Source: Fragilariopsis cylindrus CCMP1102 (taxonomy: Eukaryota > Bacillariophyta > Bacillariophyceae > Bacillariales > Bacillariaceae). Taken from it: a stretch of 64,000 nt of DNA. The position numbers were made by a program, and so were the translations under genes. The stretch is from contig FMBT01000345.1 in assembly GCA_900095095.1 (NCBI GenBank), positions 124,001-188,000 of the forward strand, written 5' to 3'. Below are positions 10,323 to 21,800 of the stretch, in pieces; the stretch's first letter is position 1, and every line of letters begins with the position of its first letter. The notes beneath the pieces were generated by a model that worked only from the letters and a program-made list of their open reading frames with translations, did not search any database and was not told the origin of the DNA.

Positions 10323-12526
10323 TATATTACTTATTCCTCTTTCTTTTTTCTTTCTTCTCCTTCTTACTATCTCCCTTATTGATGTCAAGATTCAGTTTCA
10401 CGAAGAAAAAGAAATACTCCCAGGTAATAATTGTTGTTTATGTTATGTGCACTGCAATATATAATGTCGTCTCAAGTTTTGTCTACTGTCCTTGGCTTTT
10501 TCGAGAAGAGTATTGATTTGGTGGGAATGGAAAGGAATACAGAGAATCTAAGAAGGAAGCAATTGTGAAGTTACAGTACTTACTGTACCGTAACTGAACC
10601 ATGATCATAATATTGATTGATGATGCAGTCATAATATCTTTTTCCGTTCACTTTTACTACAGAAGTCTAACAGTAGTACAGTACATACCCTCTTTTTGTT
10701 TTTGGTTCATATTCGTTTCGTAACCGTACTGTAACGGCGTCTTATATATATTATGTATGATCCGTTGAGAAAAGAGAAGATCATTTTTCGTAAGTACATA
10801 CTATACTGTAGGCTTAAGTATAATTAATTGTGCTGGAATAAAAACAGAAGAAGTCAACAACAACAAAAAATAGGTTTACTGTGTATCTCATGCCACCCTT
10901 TCATTACTGTAACTGTACTGTAGTTCTATTCTTCACTACTTGTAGTGGATAAACCTTACTACCGGTACTACCATAAAGCACTACCAGTAGGAATAGATCC
11001 TAACTATAGAGAGTGCTACAGAAAGCATCTATCTATGACAAATTAAATACCGTACATCTTATACTGCTCTATGGTACCAAAGTAAGAAAGTTACTTTCTA
11101 AAAACAACAACAAGATGTATAGCAACAGAGGGGGGGGGTAGGGGGGGTACAGCATAAAAGACCTCTACTAGTATAGTATGCATGCATGATAATACTTGCT
11201 TGGGTATCTTGATTAGTGTAGTGTGGTGGTGTATCATGCAAAGTAGAGTCCTAGTGGGAGATAATGTCATGTATGTTGTGTGTAGAATAAAGAAAAGGTA
11301 GACCAAAAGAATGTTGTTTCTCAAACAATGAAATTCAAATTCTAGTATTGGTATGGGGAATATTGACATACAAGGAGTAGTAGTACTTTAGTTTTTGTAA
11401 TTGTAGTAGACAATGACTGTGTTTTACTCATGTGCTAGGAGTGGATCCGATCCACTATTAGTGATATACCTCAATAATATTATATTGTTCATCAACTTGA
11501 AAAAGTTCCAACAATAAGAGGAGTAGGAGGTACACAACAGGTTCTCTCACACAGCAACAGTTTATGTTGTTGCTATTTCATATTAATATTGTTCCTGTTG
11601 GTTGGCGGAAACTGATAATATAGAACAAGCACCCACCCACCCACCCAAATACAATGGCACAGGCATGGTTGACAGGATTTGATGGAACAAAAAGCATACC
11701 CACAGTGGACCCACCAGTGATACAACAATATTGTAATTGTCTTATTTTACCTCAATGCAATCTTTTACATCAGTTTGTTGTTCACTCATCATATTGTTCG
11801 GTTTGACAGGAATAGAAAAAACCAGCATGTCCACATAATATGGATGTATACTATATTATTATTGGTATACCAATATATTGCTCATACATTATGGGAACTT
11901 TTGCAAGTTGCGCATGTAATTCTAACACAGTAGCAGGAGTGGATCAACCAGCAGTGTGAGGTGTACACCAAATTCTCATGCAGCAGCATTTGTTGTTATT
12001 GTTGTTTCATACTGTTTGGTTAACAGGAATGGACAAAACCAGGATGTTGAAAGATGGGAGCAAACACAATAAGGAAAATAGCAATAGTGACCTCAAAGAT
12101 TCTAGAGATCATCTGGCTATGTTTGTTTCTTTCTGTATCTCTCTCTCTCTTGCTGTGGAAGCTGTAGTTGGAGTGGAATAGCTAGCTCCACTACCTTGTA
12201 TGATTTTACACTGTGCATGATGGTGGAACCCAGCTTTAAACGCGCCGGGGGGGGGGGGTCTGTTTACATACCCACACTACTGTATAACTAGCTTCATATA
12301 GCTAAGTGATGCAAACTCGTGTATCGCGAACGAAAGAAATATGGAAAATTCTAAGAATAATTTCGAATGCGTTTTTTTAGCTTGTTAATGATTTTTCTTT
12401 TCTTTTTTAAATCTTTTTATGTGTAGTAGTTTACTATTATTTAGGCTTGGCGTGCGTACGGGTTATTTGTTGCTGCTGTGGTTTATAACGCTGTTGCACT
12501 ATCACTATCACCTTATATTTCTTTTT
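10323..12526. other. Intergenic stretch with faint duplicated segments
   Basis: I find no convincing gene. G runs occur at about 11128-11148 and 12246-12257. Segments near 11775-11855 and 11975-12055 share words such as TTTGACAGGAATAGAAAAAACC and TTAACAGGAATGGACAAAACC, suggesting an old local duplication. A third, weaker relative lies near 11540-11610. TACTGTA/TACAGTA motifs are dense at 10570-11060. Confidence 0.4.
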
Positions 12527-14556
12527 TTAGGCTGTTGCTAATACACCACTACTACTACCTTTTTTTAATGCACCAATTTGGGATGCAGCTGGACTATTCG
12601 AAGAATCAATGATACCACCCTGTTGTCCATTAAAGCCACGTGTCGATGGTGCACCCTCCACACATGGTTCATTCGCCACACGACGATATAAATCCCAATT
12701 CATTTTTAATATTTCAAATTCATCCGATTCACGATAACCACCGGGTATATTATGTTCCTTGGCAAATTTTTGTAAGATACCACGTAACTTCGGATATTTG
12801 GATCGTGGCATGGATGGAAATAAATGATGTTCTAATTGATATTGCATACCACCCCATAACCATTCACTGAATGGATTAGTGGTCACAGCATTCCGTGTGG
12901 ATTGAAATTGTGCTGTGACCCAATCCGATTGATATTCAGAAAACATTTCTTCGGATTGATGTGTGGGTGTTACAATTAAGGCCGAAACAAGTCCCGACAT
13001 GAATATTGCTGGAATATATACTTTATATGGAAATAATGCCAATAATACCGTATAATGTGCAATTAAGGAATACAATCCCGGTTTGGATCCTGGTCGTTTT
13101 TGACGGACACTGGATATCGCCACCTTAATGGAATCAAATCTCCATAAGGCAAACATAAAACTAAATGGTATATAAAAGATATAATGTTGTATTTTACGTA
13201 TCGGATGATCATTTTCTTTGGAGGGTGCCCATTGATATAAAAATGGATCGGTGGCAATATCTTCATCACAACCTTGTTCATTGGCTGATCATGACATGAT
13301 GAGAATAGTTGTTGTTGTTGTAACGTACGTGTGCGTAGAAAGGGAGGAAAGGAATTAGTTAGTAGAGAACTTTTTTTTTTGCGAAACGTAAAAGAAATTA
13401 AAATAGAAAATAAACGCGTATCGTCAACGTCGTCGTTGTCATCATCTCGTTTTCATTTACATAATTAACCTTTAACTTCTGTACTTGTTTTACTACTTAT
13501 ATTAGATTACTTACTTAATGCATGATGTTTATTATGTTTATCGGACCACCATACTGGTAATAATCCAGCAGCATAGGCAGCAAAGTTCCGTATTTTGGGT
13601 GACATACAATATTCATCGACACCATGTATATAATCATGTCCTAACCACCCCGCGGTAGTCATGGACAATCCTAATAAAAAGGTACTCAGTAAATGGAATT
13701 TTGTCCGTGCAGTCAATGCCGCAATTGTTACTAAGGAACCCCAGATTGATAATAATTTATATTCTTGTATCATATTACGTTTCCACCAACCGTCTTGTTC
13801 TAATTGGGTACGTAATGCACGAAAGGCAATTTGTGTTTTCGAATCGACCGGTGCCATAGTTTCTAATAATGTCGAGGTTTCTATTTTACTTTTTGGTAAA
13901 CGTTGATACATTTTACGTCCTTTTTCCGAATGAAACGCATCCATGACTTCGGTCGCATCACGACCATCATACCAATCAATCCAATGTACACCAGCGGGAT
14001 GTGCTTTCCTCCAACCTTATTTAAAGTTAATTCAATTTAAATAATACACAAAAACAAATCAAAACAGAAAAGGTGAAAGGAAGGCAAAACAAAATAATTC
14101 CACATACTCGAAATCAGTGTGTACTCTATTTCTCTACACTGGTATGCAACGACACGACACGACACGAAAACGTAACGTACCTGTTAAGTCATACCAATCA
14201 CCATGAATTCGTACATCTAAGGATGTTTTACAACTTAACCCTTTGTCATCACATTCCGGTACTTCTTTACAATCCGCATTATCATTACATTCCCACGATC
14301 CACCCATTGCATCATGACTTTCTACAATTAGTCCAGGTGCAGTTCCATTTTTATTTAACACAGAAGTTGGTGGCTGGTCGAGTGTGGCAGCAATTAACGC
14401 AGTACGTGAAATTTCTATACCCGTGTATGGAATTATTACGCGTCCATTACTTTTTGGTAGAACGAATGCTGTAGTTCTTGTAACTGTCACTGCCGATGAT
14501 AGTAGTAAAACAGCTGCAACAACAACTACGGTGGATGACATATCCTTCATCATCAT
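12527..14556 (-). CDS. Cytochrome b5-fused front-end fatty-acid or sphingolipid desaturase, three exons
   Basis: A membrane di-iron desaturase. Exons are 14556-14181, 14015-13515 and 13284-12527 (introns 165 and 230 bp, donors GTACGT and GTAAGT), totalling 1635 nt, or 544 residues plus stop. The N-terminus is a hydrophobic signal (VVVVAAVLLLSSAV) followed by TTAFVLPKS, like the Ala-Phe cleavage motif of diatom plastid presequences. A Cys-rich segment (CNDNADCKEVPECDDKGLSC) precedes a cytochrome b5-like domain with HPAG where HPGG is usual. The three His boxes are present: HDYIH, HNKHH and QLEHH. The Gln in the third box marks front-end desaturases. Splicing restores GDWYDLTGWRKAHPAGVHW and HHALTNEQGCDED, supporting the junctions. 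Substrate and exact position of desaturation cannot be told from sequence. A plastid location is inferred from the presequence. Confidence 0.88.
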
Positions 14557-15299
14557 TCTTATCGTTGTTGTCGTCGTTGTCGTTTGTGTCTTTAGAACTG
14601 CTTATTTGTGTGTTCGAGACTCAAACTGGAGTCTTTTAAGACTTTTCTGGGAAGGACCTGCCTGAGATACAAAGTTGCTGATCTAGTTAACTTGAATGGC
14701 TAAAATCGGCTATTTAATTTGTATTGTTGGCTTTTTCTTGTTGGGGGTGTACCAGTGGTACTCTGTTCTTTGAAAATGAGGTGTAATACAAATAATATCA
14801 GATTGACTTTCTTCCTTCGCGGTTTTGATGAAATACAGTACCGTAGTAAGTTAGTAGATAGGAGCAGTAGATAGATGATGATTGAACAGATTTGTTTTTA
14901 ATCAATCGACAAATAAATCATATCAGCCATGTTCACAGCCAATCAAGCACAACAGACAAGTAGAATTGTTGGTTTTACGTAGGATACCATGTAGTGCCTT
15001 GCTTCAACATCAATGATCAAAACAAGCAACAAAAAAAGAAGTGTTGCAACGTGGTATGAAAGCACGATATATTATATTCCGATCCAAGTACTGTACAGTA
15101 GATGCATGCGTCACAAAGGGCAGCAATCTTACGACTAAATTTCAATCCTAAAAATAAACTTAAGGATTTTTCAAAATCAAGGAGTGCGGACGGACCGAAC
15201 GGACGATAAAAGACGACGGAAGAAGGAATAAAAAATATCGTCCGTGACTGAATTTTTAAATAATTCAATCAATCGTTCATATCATATTATTCATTCCTC
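14557..15299. other. Intergenic stretch, start of the region between divergent genes
   Basis: Contains the promoter of the minus-strand desaturase. At 15234-15268 lies a segment, ATATCGTCCGTGACTGAATT plus a TAATTCA tail, that recurs on the same strand at 18213-18245. No gene is seen. Confidence 0.45.
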
Positions 15300-15755
15300 A
15301 CATTGTTTAAGACAATTAATTGTAATGTACGAATAAATAATACACGATTGATTCATTCATTCCTTTTACTCAAGATATGCAGTTTTAGCGCTTATCAACC
15401 TTCACGTTTTAGCACAATTAAAATTGTCCGAATAAATGAAACACGATTGATTGATTTATTAATTTTTGAAACGGAAAGCAAGATCTTTTTACTCTCAAGA
15501 TATGCAGTCTTCGCTCTGAAGTTCTTCTTCTTTCACATATAAGAACTTTACACTATTAACCTTCACGTTTTAGCACAATTAATTGTCCGAATAAATACAA
15601 CACGATTGATTGATTCATTTTTGAAACGAAAGATAGATATTTTTACTCAAGATACAGTATGCAGTTTTCGCTCTGAAGTTCTTCTTAAACATAAGAACGT
15701 TACACGGCTCAACCTTCACGTTTTGCACAATTAATTGTCCGAATTGATAAAACAC
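15300..15755 (+). repeat. About 160-bp imperfect tandem repeats upstream of the secreted-protein gene
   Basis: Two full units and one partial share the order: CAATTAATTGTCCGAATAAA, AACACGATTGATTGATT, TTTTTACTCAAGATA, ATGCAGTTTTCGCTCTGAAG, then AACCTTCACGTTTTAGCA. The phrase AACCTTCACGTTTT occurs at about 15397, 15559 and 15710. The array ends some 160 bp before the ATG at 15920, so it sits in the likely promoter and could hold repeated regulatory sites. Confidence 0.8.
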
Positions 15756-15919
15756 GATCAGATCTCTCACCTCACATCATCACCCATCATCACCACAGCC
15801 ATAATAATAGTCAACGAAAGCAAAAAAGAAACGATCACTCAAACGCAACATCATCTCATCTCATAAAAAAACAAAACAAGATAAATCAAAACATCAAAAT
15901 AAAAGGAAAAACTACTAAA

Positions 15920-17422
15920 ATGAACATCCATATGAACTTGTTTTGTTTGATCGTTGCACTTGCAACAAGCATCACTGATGGACGTATATCATCGTCGTCG
16001 TTGTCGTTGTCGTCGTCACAACCTGTCGATGGTAGCGCCGAGGATGTGAATCCTAATCGACGGGTTTTGAATCCGGCCGTCGTCGATTCTGAGACGCACT
16101 ATTGCACGGCAATAGATTTGAAAACAGGTGATGGGAAACAACGTGGCGTGGTGGATTGGCAAGAATTTGACCACTGTAACAAATGTGAAGCCGGATGGAC
16201 CTGGTGGCCTTGTAATGATGCTACCCTTTGTGAGGGACACTGCACCCCAAAAGACGTGTGTGACGAACGGCTACAAGTAACAACAACAGCAGCAGCAACA
16301 GCATCAGATTCCGCGATGTTAACCTTACGTACCAAACTAGAGGAATCTGAAGAGAACAACGAGTTAACAATCGCATCCCTAGAGATTACAATCGACGAAA
16401 CAAATAAACTTCTTGCCGATCGCGAAGCCCGCCAGACCAGCACCGATAAAGAGAACGATCTCTTACGTGAAACTGTTGCAGCGGAGAAGGTTGATCTCGA
16501 GGAACGGATTGACGAGCTGGAGAAAGCAAAAGAATCGCTTTCTCAGGAGTTAGGGTTCTTAACGGCCAGCAAGGCCAGCACCGATAAAGAGAACGATCTC
16601 TTACGTGAAACTGTTGCAGCGGAGAAGGTTGATCTCGAGGAACGGATTGACGAGCTGGAGAAAGTAAAAGTATCGCTTTCTCAGGAATTAGGGTTCTTTA
16701 CGGCCAGCAAGGCCAGCACCGATAAGGATAACGATCTCTTACGTCTGGAGAAGATTGCTGTCGAGTCAGAGCTAGCGTCATTCGGTGATATCATTGCTTC
16801 CCTACGTGAAACTAATGCAGATCTTGAAGCCCGCCTTGCCAGCACCAAGTCGCCCACCACGTCGCCCACCACGTCGCCCACCAAGTCGCCCACCAAGTCG
16901 CCCACCAAGTCGCCCACCAAGTCACCCACCAGTTTTCCCACCAATTCGCCCACCACCAAGTCGCCCACCAAATCGCCCACCAAGTCGCCCACCTACATTC
17001 CATGCGAAGCGGATAGCTACCGCATCATTGGTATAAAAAGTAGTAGATGCGTACGATGCGATGCCAACACTGGGAATTACGGTACCAGTACCTGCGGTAT
17101 TGTTGGTGCCACTGACAATGATCAGTGCAAATATCCAATCAATACATGCGTTTTCGACTACGTGAAAAATAGGATGGTATATAATGTGGATATCCCTACA
17201 CTTAAAAAAACCCAGGGCAACGAGTGTAAGAAGGAAACGATAGCCAAAGGAGGATGTGATGGGATGTTTTATGATCCTCGTGAAGACTGTCCTGGCGCTG
17301 CCGATAGCCAGACGGGAGTCTATTCAAAAGAAGGCTTCGATGCATGCGAAAAGGCGCGATGCACTTGGACAGTCATGGCGAGATTCCCGAATGGGCCGGA
17401 ACGGCTTTGTATTCCATTTTAG
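15920..17422 (+). CDS. Secreted coiled-coil protein with Thr-Ser-Pro stalk and Cys-rich ends
   Basis: A 500-residue single-exon protein. It begins with a signal peptide (NLFCLIVALATSITDG). A Cys/Trp-rich module follows at about residues 58-120 (CNKCEAGWTWWPCND). Next is a strongly charged coiled coil (about 135-310), then a proline-rich stalk of SPTK/SPTT units (about 312-355). A second Cys-rich domain with about a dozen Cys (CVRCDANTGNYGTSTCG, CIPF at the end) closes the protein. The order suggests an extracellular, perhaps wall-associated, oligomer. I do not recognise a named family. GC content and codon use look higher than in neighbours such as ATG13 and the sulfotransferase, and the region is bracketed by a 33-bp direct repeat. 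Confidence 0.8.
   Translation: MNIHMNLFCLIVALATSITDGRISSSSLSLSSSQPVDGSAEDVNPNRRVLNPAVVDSETHYCTAIDLKTGDGKQRGVVDWQEFDHCNKCEAGWTWWPCNDATLCEGHCTPKDVCDERLQVTTTAAATASDSAMLTLRTKLEESEENNELTIASLEITIDETNKLLADREARQTSTDKENDLLRETVAAEKVDLEERIDELEKAKESLSQELGFLTASKASTDKENDLLRETVAAEKVDLEERIDELEKVKVSLSQELGFFTASKASTDKDNDLLRLEKIAVESELASFGDIIASLRETNADLEARLASTKSPTTSPTTSPTKSPTKSPTKSPTKSPTSFPTNSPTTKSPTKSPTKSPTYIPCEADSYRIIGIKSSRCVRCDANTGNYGTSTCGIVGATDNDQCKYPINTCVFDYVKNRMVYNVDIPTLKKTQGNECKKETIAKGGCDGMFYDPREDCPGAADSQTGVYSKEGFDACEKARCTWTVMARFPNGPERLCIPF
16439..16760 (+). repeat. 138-bp tandem repeat in the coiled-coil region
   Basis: AGCACCGATAAAGAGAACGA or a close variant starts at 16439, 16577 and 16715, an exact 138-bp period (46 residues). 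The first two units are nearly identical. Each encodes STDKENDLLRETVAAEKVD and then the charged helix DLEERIDELEK. The period keeps the frame and lengthens the coiled coil. Confidence 0.9.
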
Positions 17423-18895
17423 TGATTGATCTAGAGCCTGTCACTGCGTCCATATCAGCCACATTTCATCAACAGCGATTAGATCAAAATATAACAACGA
17501 AAACAATATAATATAAAAAAAAAACCTAAATGATTATAGAGTCAGAAATTACAAAGAAAAACAACAGAAGTAATACTTCTTGTTAATATGTATGTTTTTT
17601 GTTTCTAATTCTTATGTTATGTTGATCGTCGTCCTTCTCCTTCTCCTTCTCCTTCTTCTTCCTATAAGTATTATTAGAATAAATATGTGTCTATAATTAA
17701 GGATAGAGTAGTACATCCATCCGTCCCTAATATAATTGAGTAATAAAATAGAACGGTAATATGAATTGTACTAACCCACCCGGAACCCGATATAGATACC
17801 GAATCGAATCGATATATAGTAATGCAGAGAATGCCGTTTTATTAGGTGTTGGATCGATAATAATTATCGTGGTCTGCAATGATTAGGGATCAAAAAGGGA
17901 TAGATCGCATAGTCCGTCGCAAAGTATTACCTTGATCATCAATCAATTTTAATAACCTGTCGACACAGACATTGCATCAAAAGTAAAGCATTGTTAATTT
18001 ACGAAAGGGGGGGGGGGATACATATTCGATGGCACGCAGTACAGTCGGTGTTTTTTCAAAGTTGTCGACCTTATCATCATCATGCATCGTCATCTCGTTG
18101 TACAGTAGACCTGGTTCGTCTGGTGGCGCAATAGAGTAATGAACAGAATATGACAAACAACCGAATAAAACAAAATACTCGATGACATCGTGGCTACTCT
18201 ACTACTCTATTAGGATATCGTCCGTGACTGAATTTAAAAATAATTCAGTCGTGCCTGTCATATATTCAACGTCGCTCGCGTCGCCAGCCCTGTTGTTTTC
18301 ATTGGTGAGTGCGTTAGCAAGGTAGTAAAAGAAGAAGACACAAAAATTAATATTTAATGCGAGCGATTTGCATGCGCAGAACGGCAGAAGAGAATTTCCG
18401 ATTTTTTATTTAGCTATGATGCAGTTTTCTGAAAGGTTCGCGCTATCAAGCATGCATGCATGCTGAAGATAGATGATAGTGAGGTACAGTATGGCAGGCA
18501 GTCGTGCTTCTTTTCTTCGCGTTGAAAAGTAAGGCTGGCGATAGTCATTATTATTATATGCGCTGATTGATTTTATATTCTTCTTCGTCGCTCGTGTCCA
18601 TTGTTAGGACGACTACTGGTACTTATCCGTTACTAACGTACAGTACCGTACGATTAATTAGTACACATCATCATTCAAGCAAACAGAACGGAACATTCAG
18701 AACATTATTAAGAACCACACAGAAGCAACCAAGAATAGATAGGACATACTACGACTGTACTCTAGTTAGGACAGTAACTTAAAATAATAGCGATACTATA
18801 CAAACTATTTCTCGAAAAAAGGAAAATAAAAAGGAGAAGACGCCTATATATTTTAAATATAAAAGAATAAAAAAAGAAGCAAGCAAGCAAGCAAA
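17423..18895. other. Intergenic stretch
   Basis: Holds the 3' flank of the secreted-protein gene, a (CTTCTC)n patch near 17632-17660 and a G10 run at 18006. The second copy of the ATATCGTCCGTGACTGAATT segment lies at 18213-18245. CATGCATGCATGC lies near 18450. The last 100 bp before 18896 are the A-rich leader of the next gene. No other gene is supported. Confidence 0.45.
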
Positions 18896-21800
18896 ATGAT
18901 GGATAACAATCACGGACAGCAACAGCAACAGCAACAGCAATTTGCTGGAGGGACGATAGGTGGGACATATTATCCTCCTCCCAATACTAAGATTCAACAA
19001 CAACAACAACAATATCATCACCAGCAATCATCTATTGATAATAATAATAATAATAATAGTAGCAGCAACAATAATAACGGTAATAATAGTACAACACACA
19101 CTACGACAGGTCCACGTGCCAAATGTGATCAAGTTGTGTTTGAGGCAATAGCCAAAGCTGCAGAAATTGTAGTGGCAAGTCGTTGTTGGATTAATGGAGA
19201 TAATAATAATCAAGGCAATGGCAACAAATATGGAAATGGGAATAATGGAAATGGAAATGGCAACAATGGAAATAGTGGTGGAAGTGGAAGATTTAATCTC
19301 CTTGTACCAGAGGTGAAAAGCGTACGGTAAGTTTTTCTATCTGAATACAATTGACATCAATTGTAAATTAAATGAGAATGAAGAAATGAGAATTGAAGAT
19401 GAAGATGGAAGGGAAATATTAAAAAATCGATCGGGTGTGCCTTCTGTGTGCGAGAATAAAGGGAGACTAGACAGAGTGTGTGTGTGTGTGGTAGTTTGTG
19501 TGATACAGTTTCTTTTTTGATGACAGAGACATTGTCTTGATACGAGAGAAGTAATACATTACTGGATACAGTAGAGATTGATTTGATTATCCCATTCGAT
19601 TCGATATGATATGATTTGATTTGATTCGAATCCATCGCGTCAGTATAATTGTCCCTTAATGGAGGACGAGGATGGTGCTGTGTTGTGAGTGTAGTCAGTC
19701 AATCAGTCAGTCAGTCAGTCAAGAACAAATCAAGATTGGATTGACAAGTCAAGACAAGACAAGACCAAAATGAAAAATTTGAGCGTATAGGAGAGGTACT
19801 ATGAATCTAGGAGGAGAAGGGTCAGTCACCTTCCTTCCTTCCCTCTCGACGAAATTGTGCCGAACCGAAATAGGCTCACATTCATTGTACTTATACATGG
19901 CCTGTCCCGCCCCGTCCCCCTCAAATAATCATTCGATTTGATTCGATTTGATTTGATTTGATTTGATTTGTGTGGGGGAGAAAGAGAGAGAGAGACAAAA
20001 AAGGAACGATTCTTCTTCGTTCTGTTGTATCTTTTCTTTTCAAAGCGGAACACACACACACACACGATTAATTTTTTTGTTCTTACCACGACGTCGCTCA
20101 GGCATAAATCAATCAACCCCCACCTTCTGAGGTCGAGTCCGTGTTGACACACACACATACTGTGCCCATACTATACCCATACCGACGCACACGCACACTA
20201 CTATACTTCGTTCTGGATCCTTCTTGAACGACGATGGCATGTTTGTTTCTAGTAGACGTCTCAAATAGCCCCCCCCCCCCCCCCTAGTCGACTAGACTCT
20301 CCCATCCAATATTTCGTTTTCTATTTTGTTCTGATCTGATCTTTCGAAATATTAAACTCAACTCAACTCAACTTTGTTATCTCTTCCTTCCTCTTTTGCA
20401 TCTTACCTTTCAATGTAAATAAATCAAAACAAAACAAAACATACGAATAGATCGATTTTACAGCGATGGAAACGTACTATGCATGTTCCACTACGTCTTG
20501 ATGTTTATTATCAACATCCTCAAGTCGAAGGGAGCGATAAGGCTGGTGAAAGAGAACTATTAGAGAGATGGTGTTTAGAGTATGCACCGACCGGCACTGG
20601 TAACGACGGTGTGGATCATCTTCTCTATAATAATAATGCCCATCATGTTGATCCAATTGTACAATTACGACGTGTCTGTAAACATATTGTGGTATGGTTA
20701 CGTACATTGTATTGTCATTCCAGATTATTACCAGCACAAGCATTACGAAGAAAATCGAATACAACCGGTGATAATAATAGTATTGGATTTTCAATATATG
20801 TTGTTAGTGAAGGACAAGATGATGTCAGTGGTTTATTACGACAAGGATTTGATAGTCAACCAAAACAACAATTTGATACAACAGGTGGTAGCGGTGGTGA
20901 TGGTGGTGGTGGTGTACAAACACCATATGGTGTATTAGGATGGAAAGTTTATTTAGCGCCAAATGAACTTATTCATAGATTAGTACAATTAGAAAAAGAA
21001 CGTTCACGATTGCAACATCAAAACTATTTAAATGCCAGACAACAACCTCAGACAACAACAGCAACGCCAACACCGTCGTCGATGTCAATTCCAATGCAAC
21101 CGATGAATAATAATGCACAACAACAGCATCAACAACAGCAGCAACAGCAACATCATGGATATTATAGTACAACTCCACCACCCAATCCATCCTATATGGT
21201 AGCACGATCTGCACCATCTAATAGACGTTCGTATCGTCGAACAAATTCAGATGGTGTTGCATCTCATACAGCACATCATGGTGGTCGTGTTGGAAATAAT
21301 AATAATAATAATAATGGTGAGCAACAACAAGAAAGTGGATTCCAACAACAACAACAACAGCAGCAGCAGCAGCAGAGATATTATTCACGAAGTCCATCAA
21401 ATAATAATAACAACAATCAGTACAACAATTCAATGAATAATAATGATAACCCGTTGATGAATATGACAGCAGGAACTTCACCATCGAGAGGAGGAGATAT
21501 AAGAGGTGGTGGACCACGATCGTACCATCATCAACAACCGGAACTTCGTAGACGGAATACAGAAGATTGTGGACAAGTTATTGGACAGCAACAGCATCAG
21601 CATCAAGAAGATTATAATCATGGTATCAATATTCGAGCACCTACTACAAATAATAAGAATGGTGGACCAACAACAACTACACCACCAAATAATGATTCTA
21701 ATTCTACTACAAGTACTAGTATAAGCCCAACAAGTGTCAATAGTAACATAGCTGAAAGGAATTTAAGTGCGCTTTCTCTTGCATTGATGACCATGAAGAC

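Noticed and set aside
11978-12181. 67-codon plus-strand frame starting MQQHLLLLLFHT
   Set aside because: Short, no recognised domain, and lies in a degenerate duplicated intergenic segment.
18567-18782. 71-codon frame upstream of ATG13
   Set aside because: No domain and no homology pattern; it sits in the promoter or leader region.
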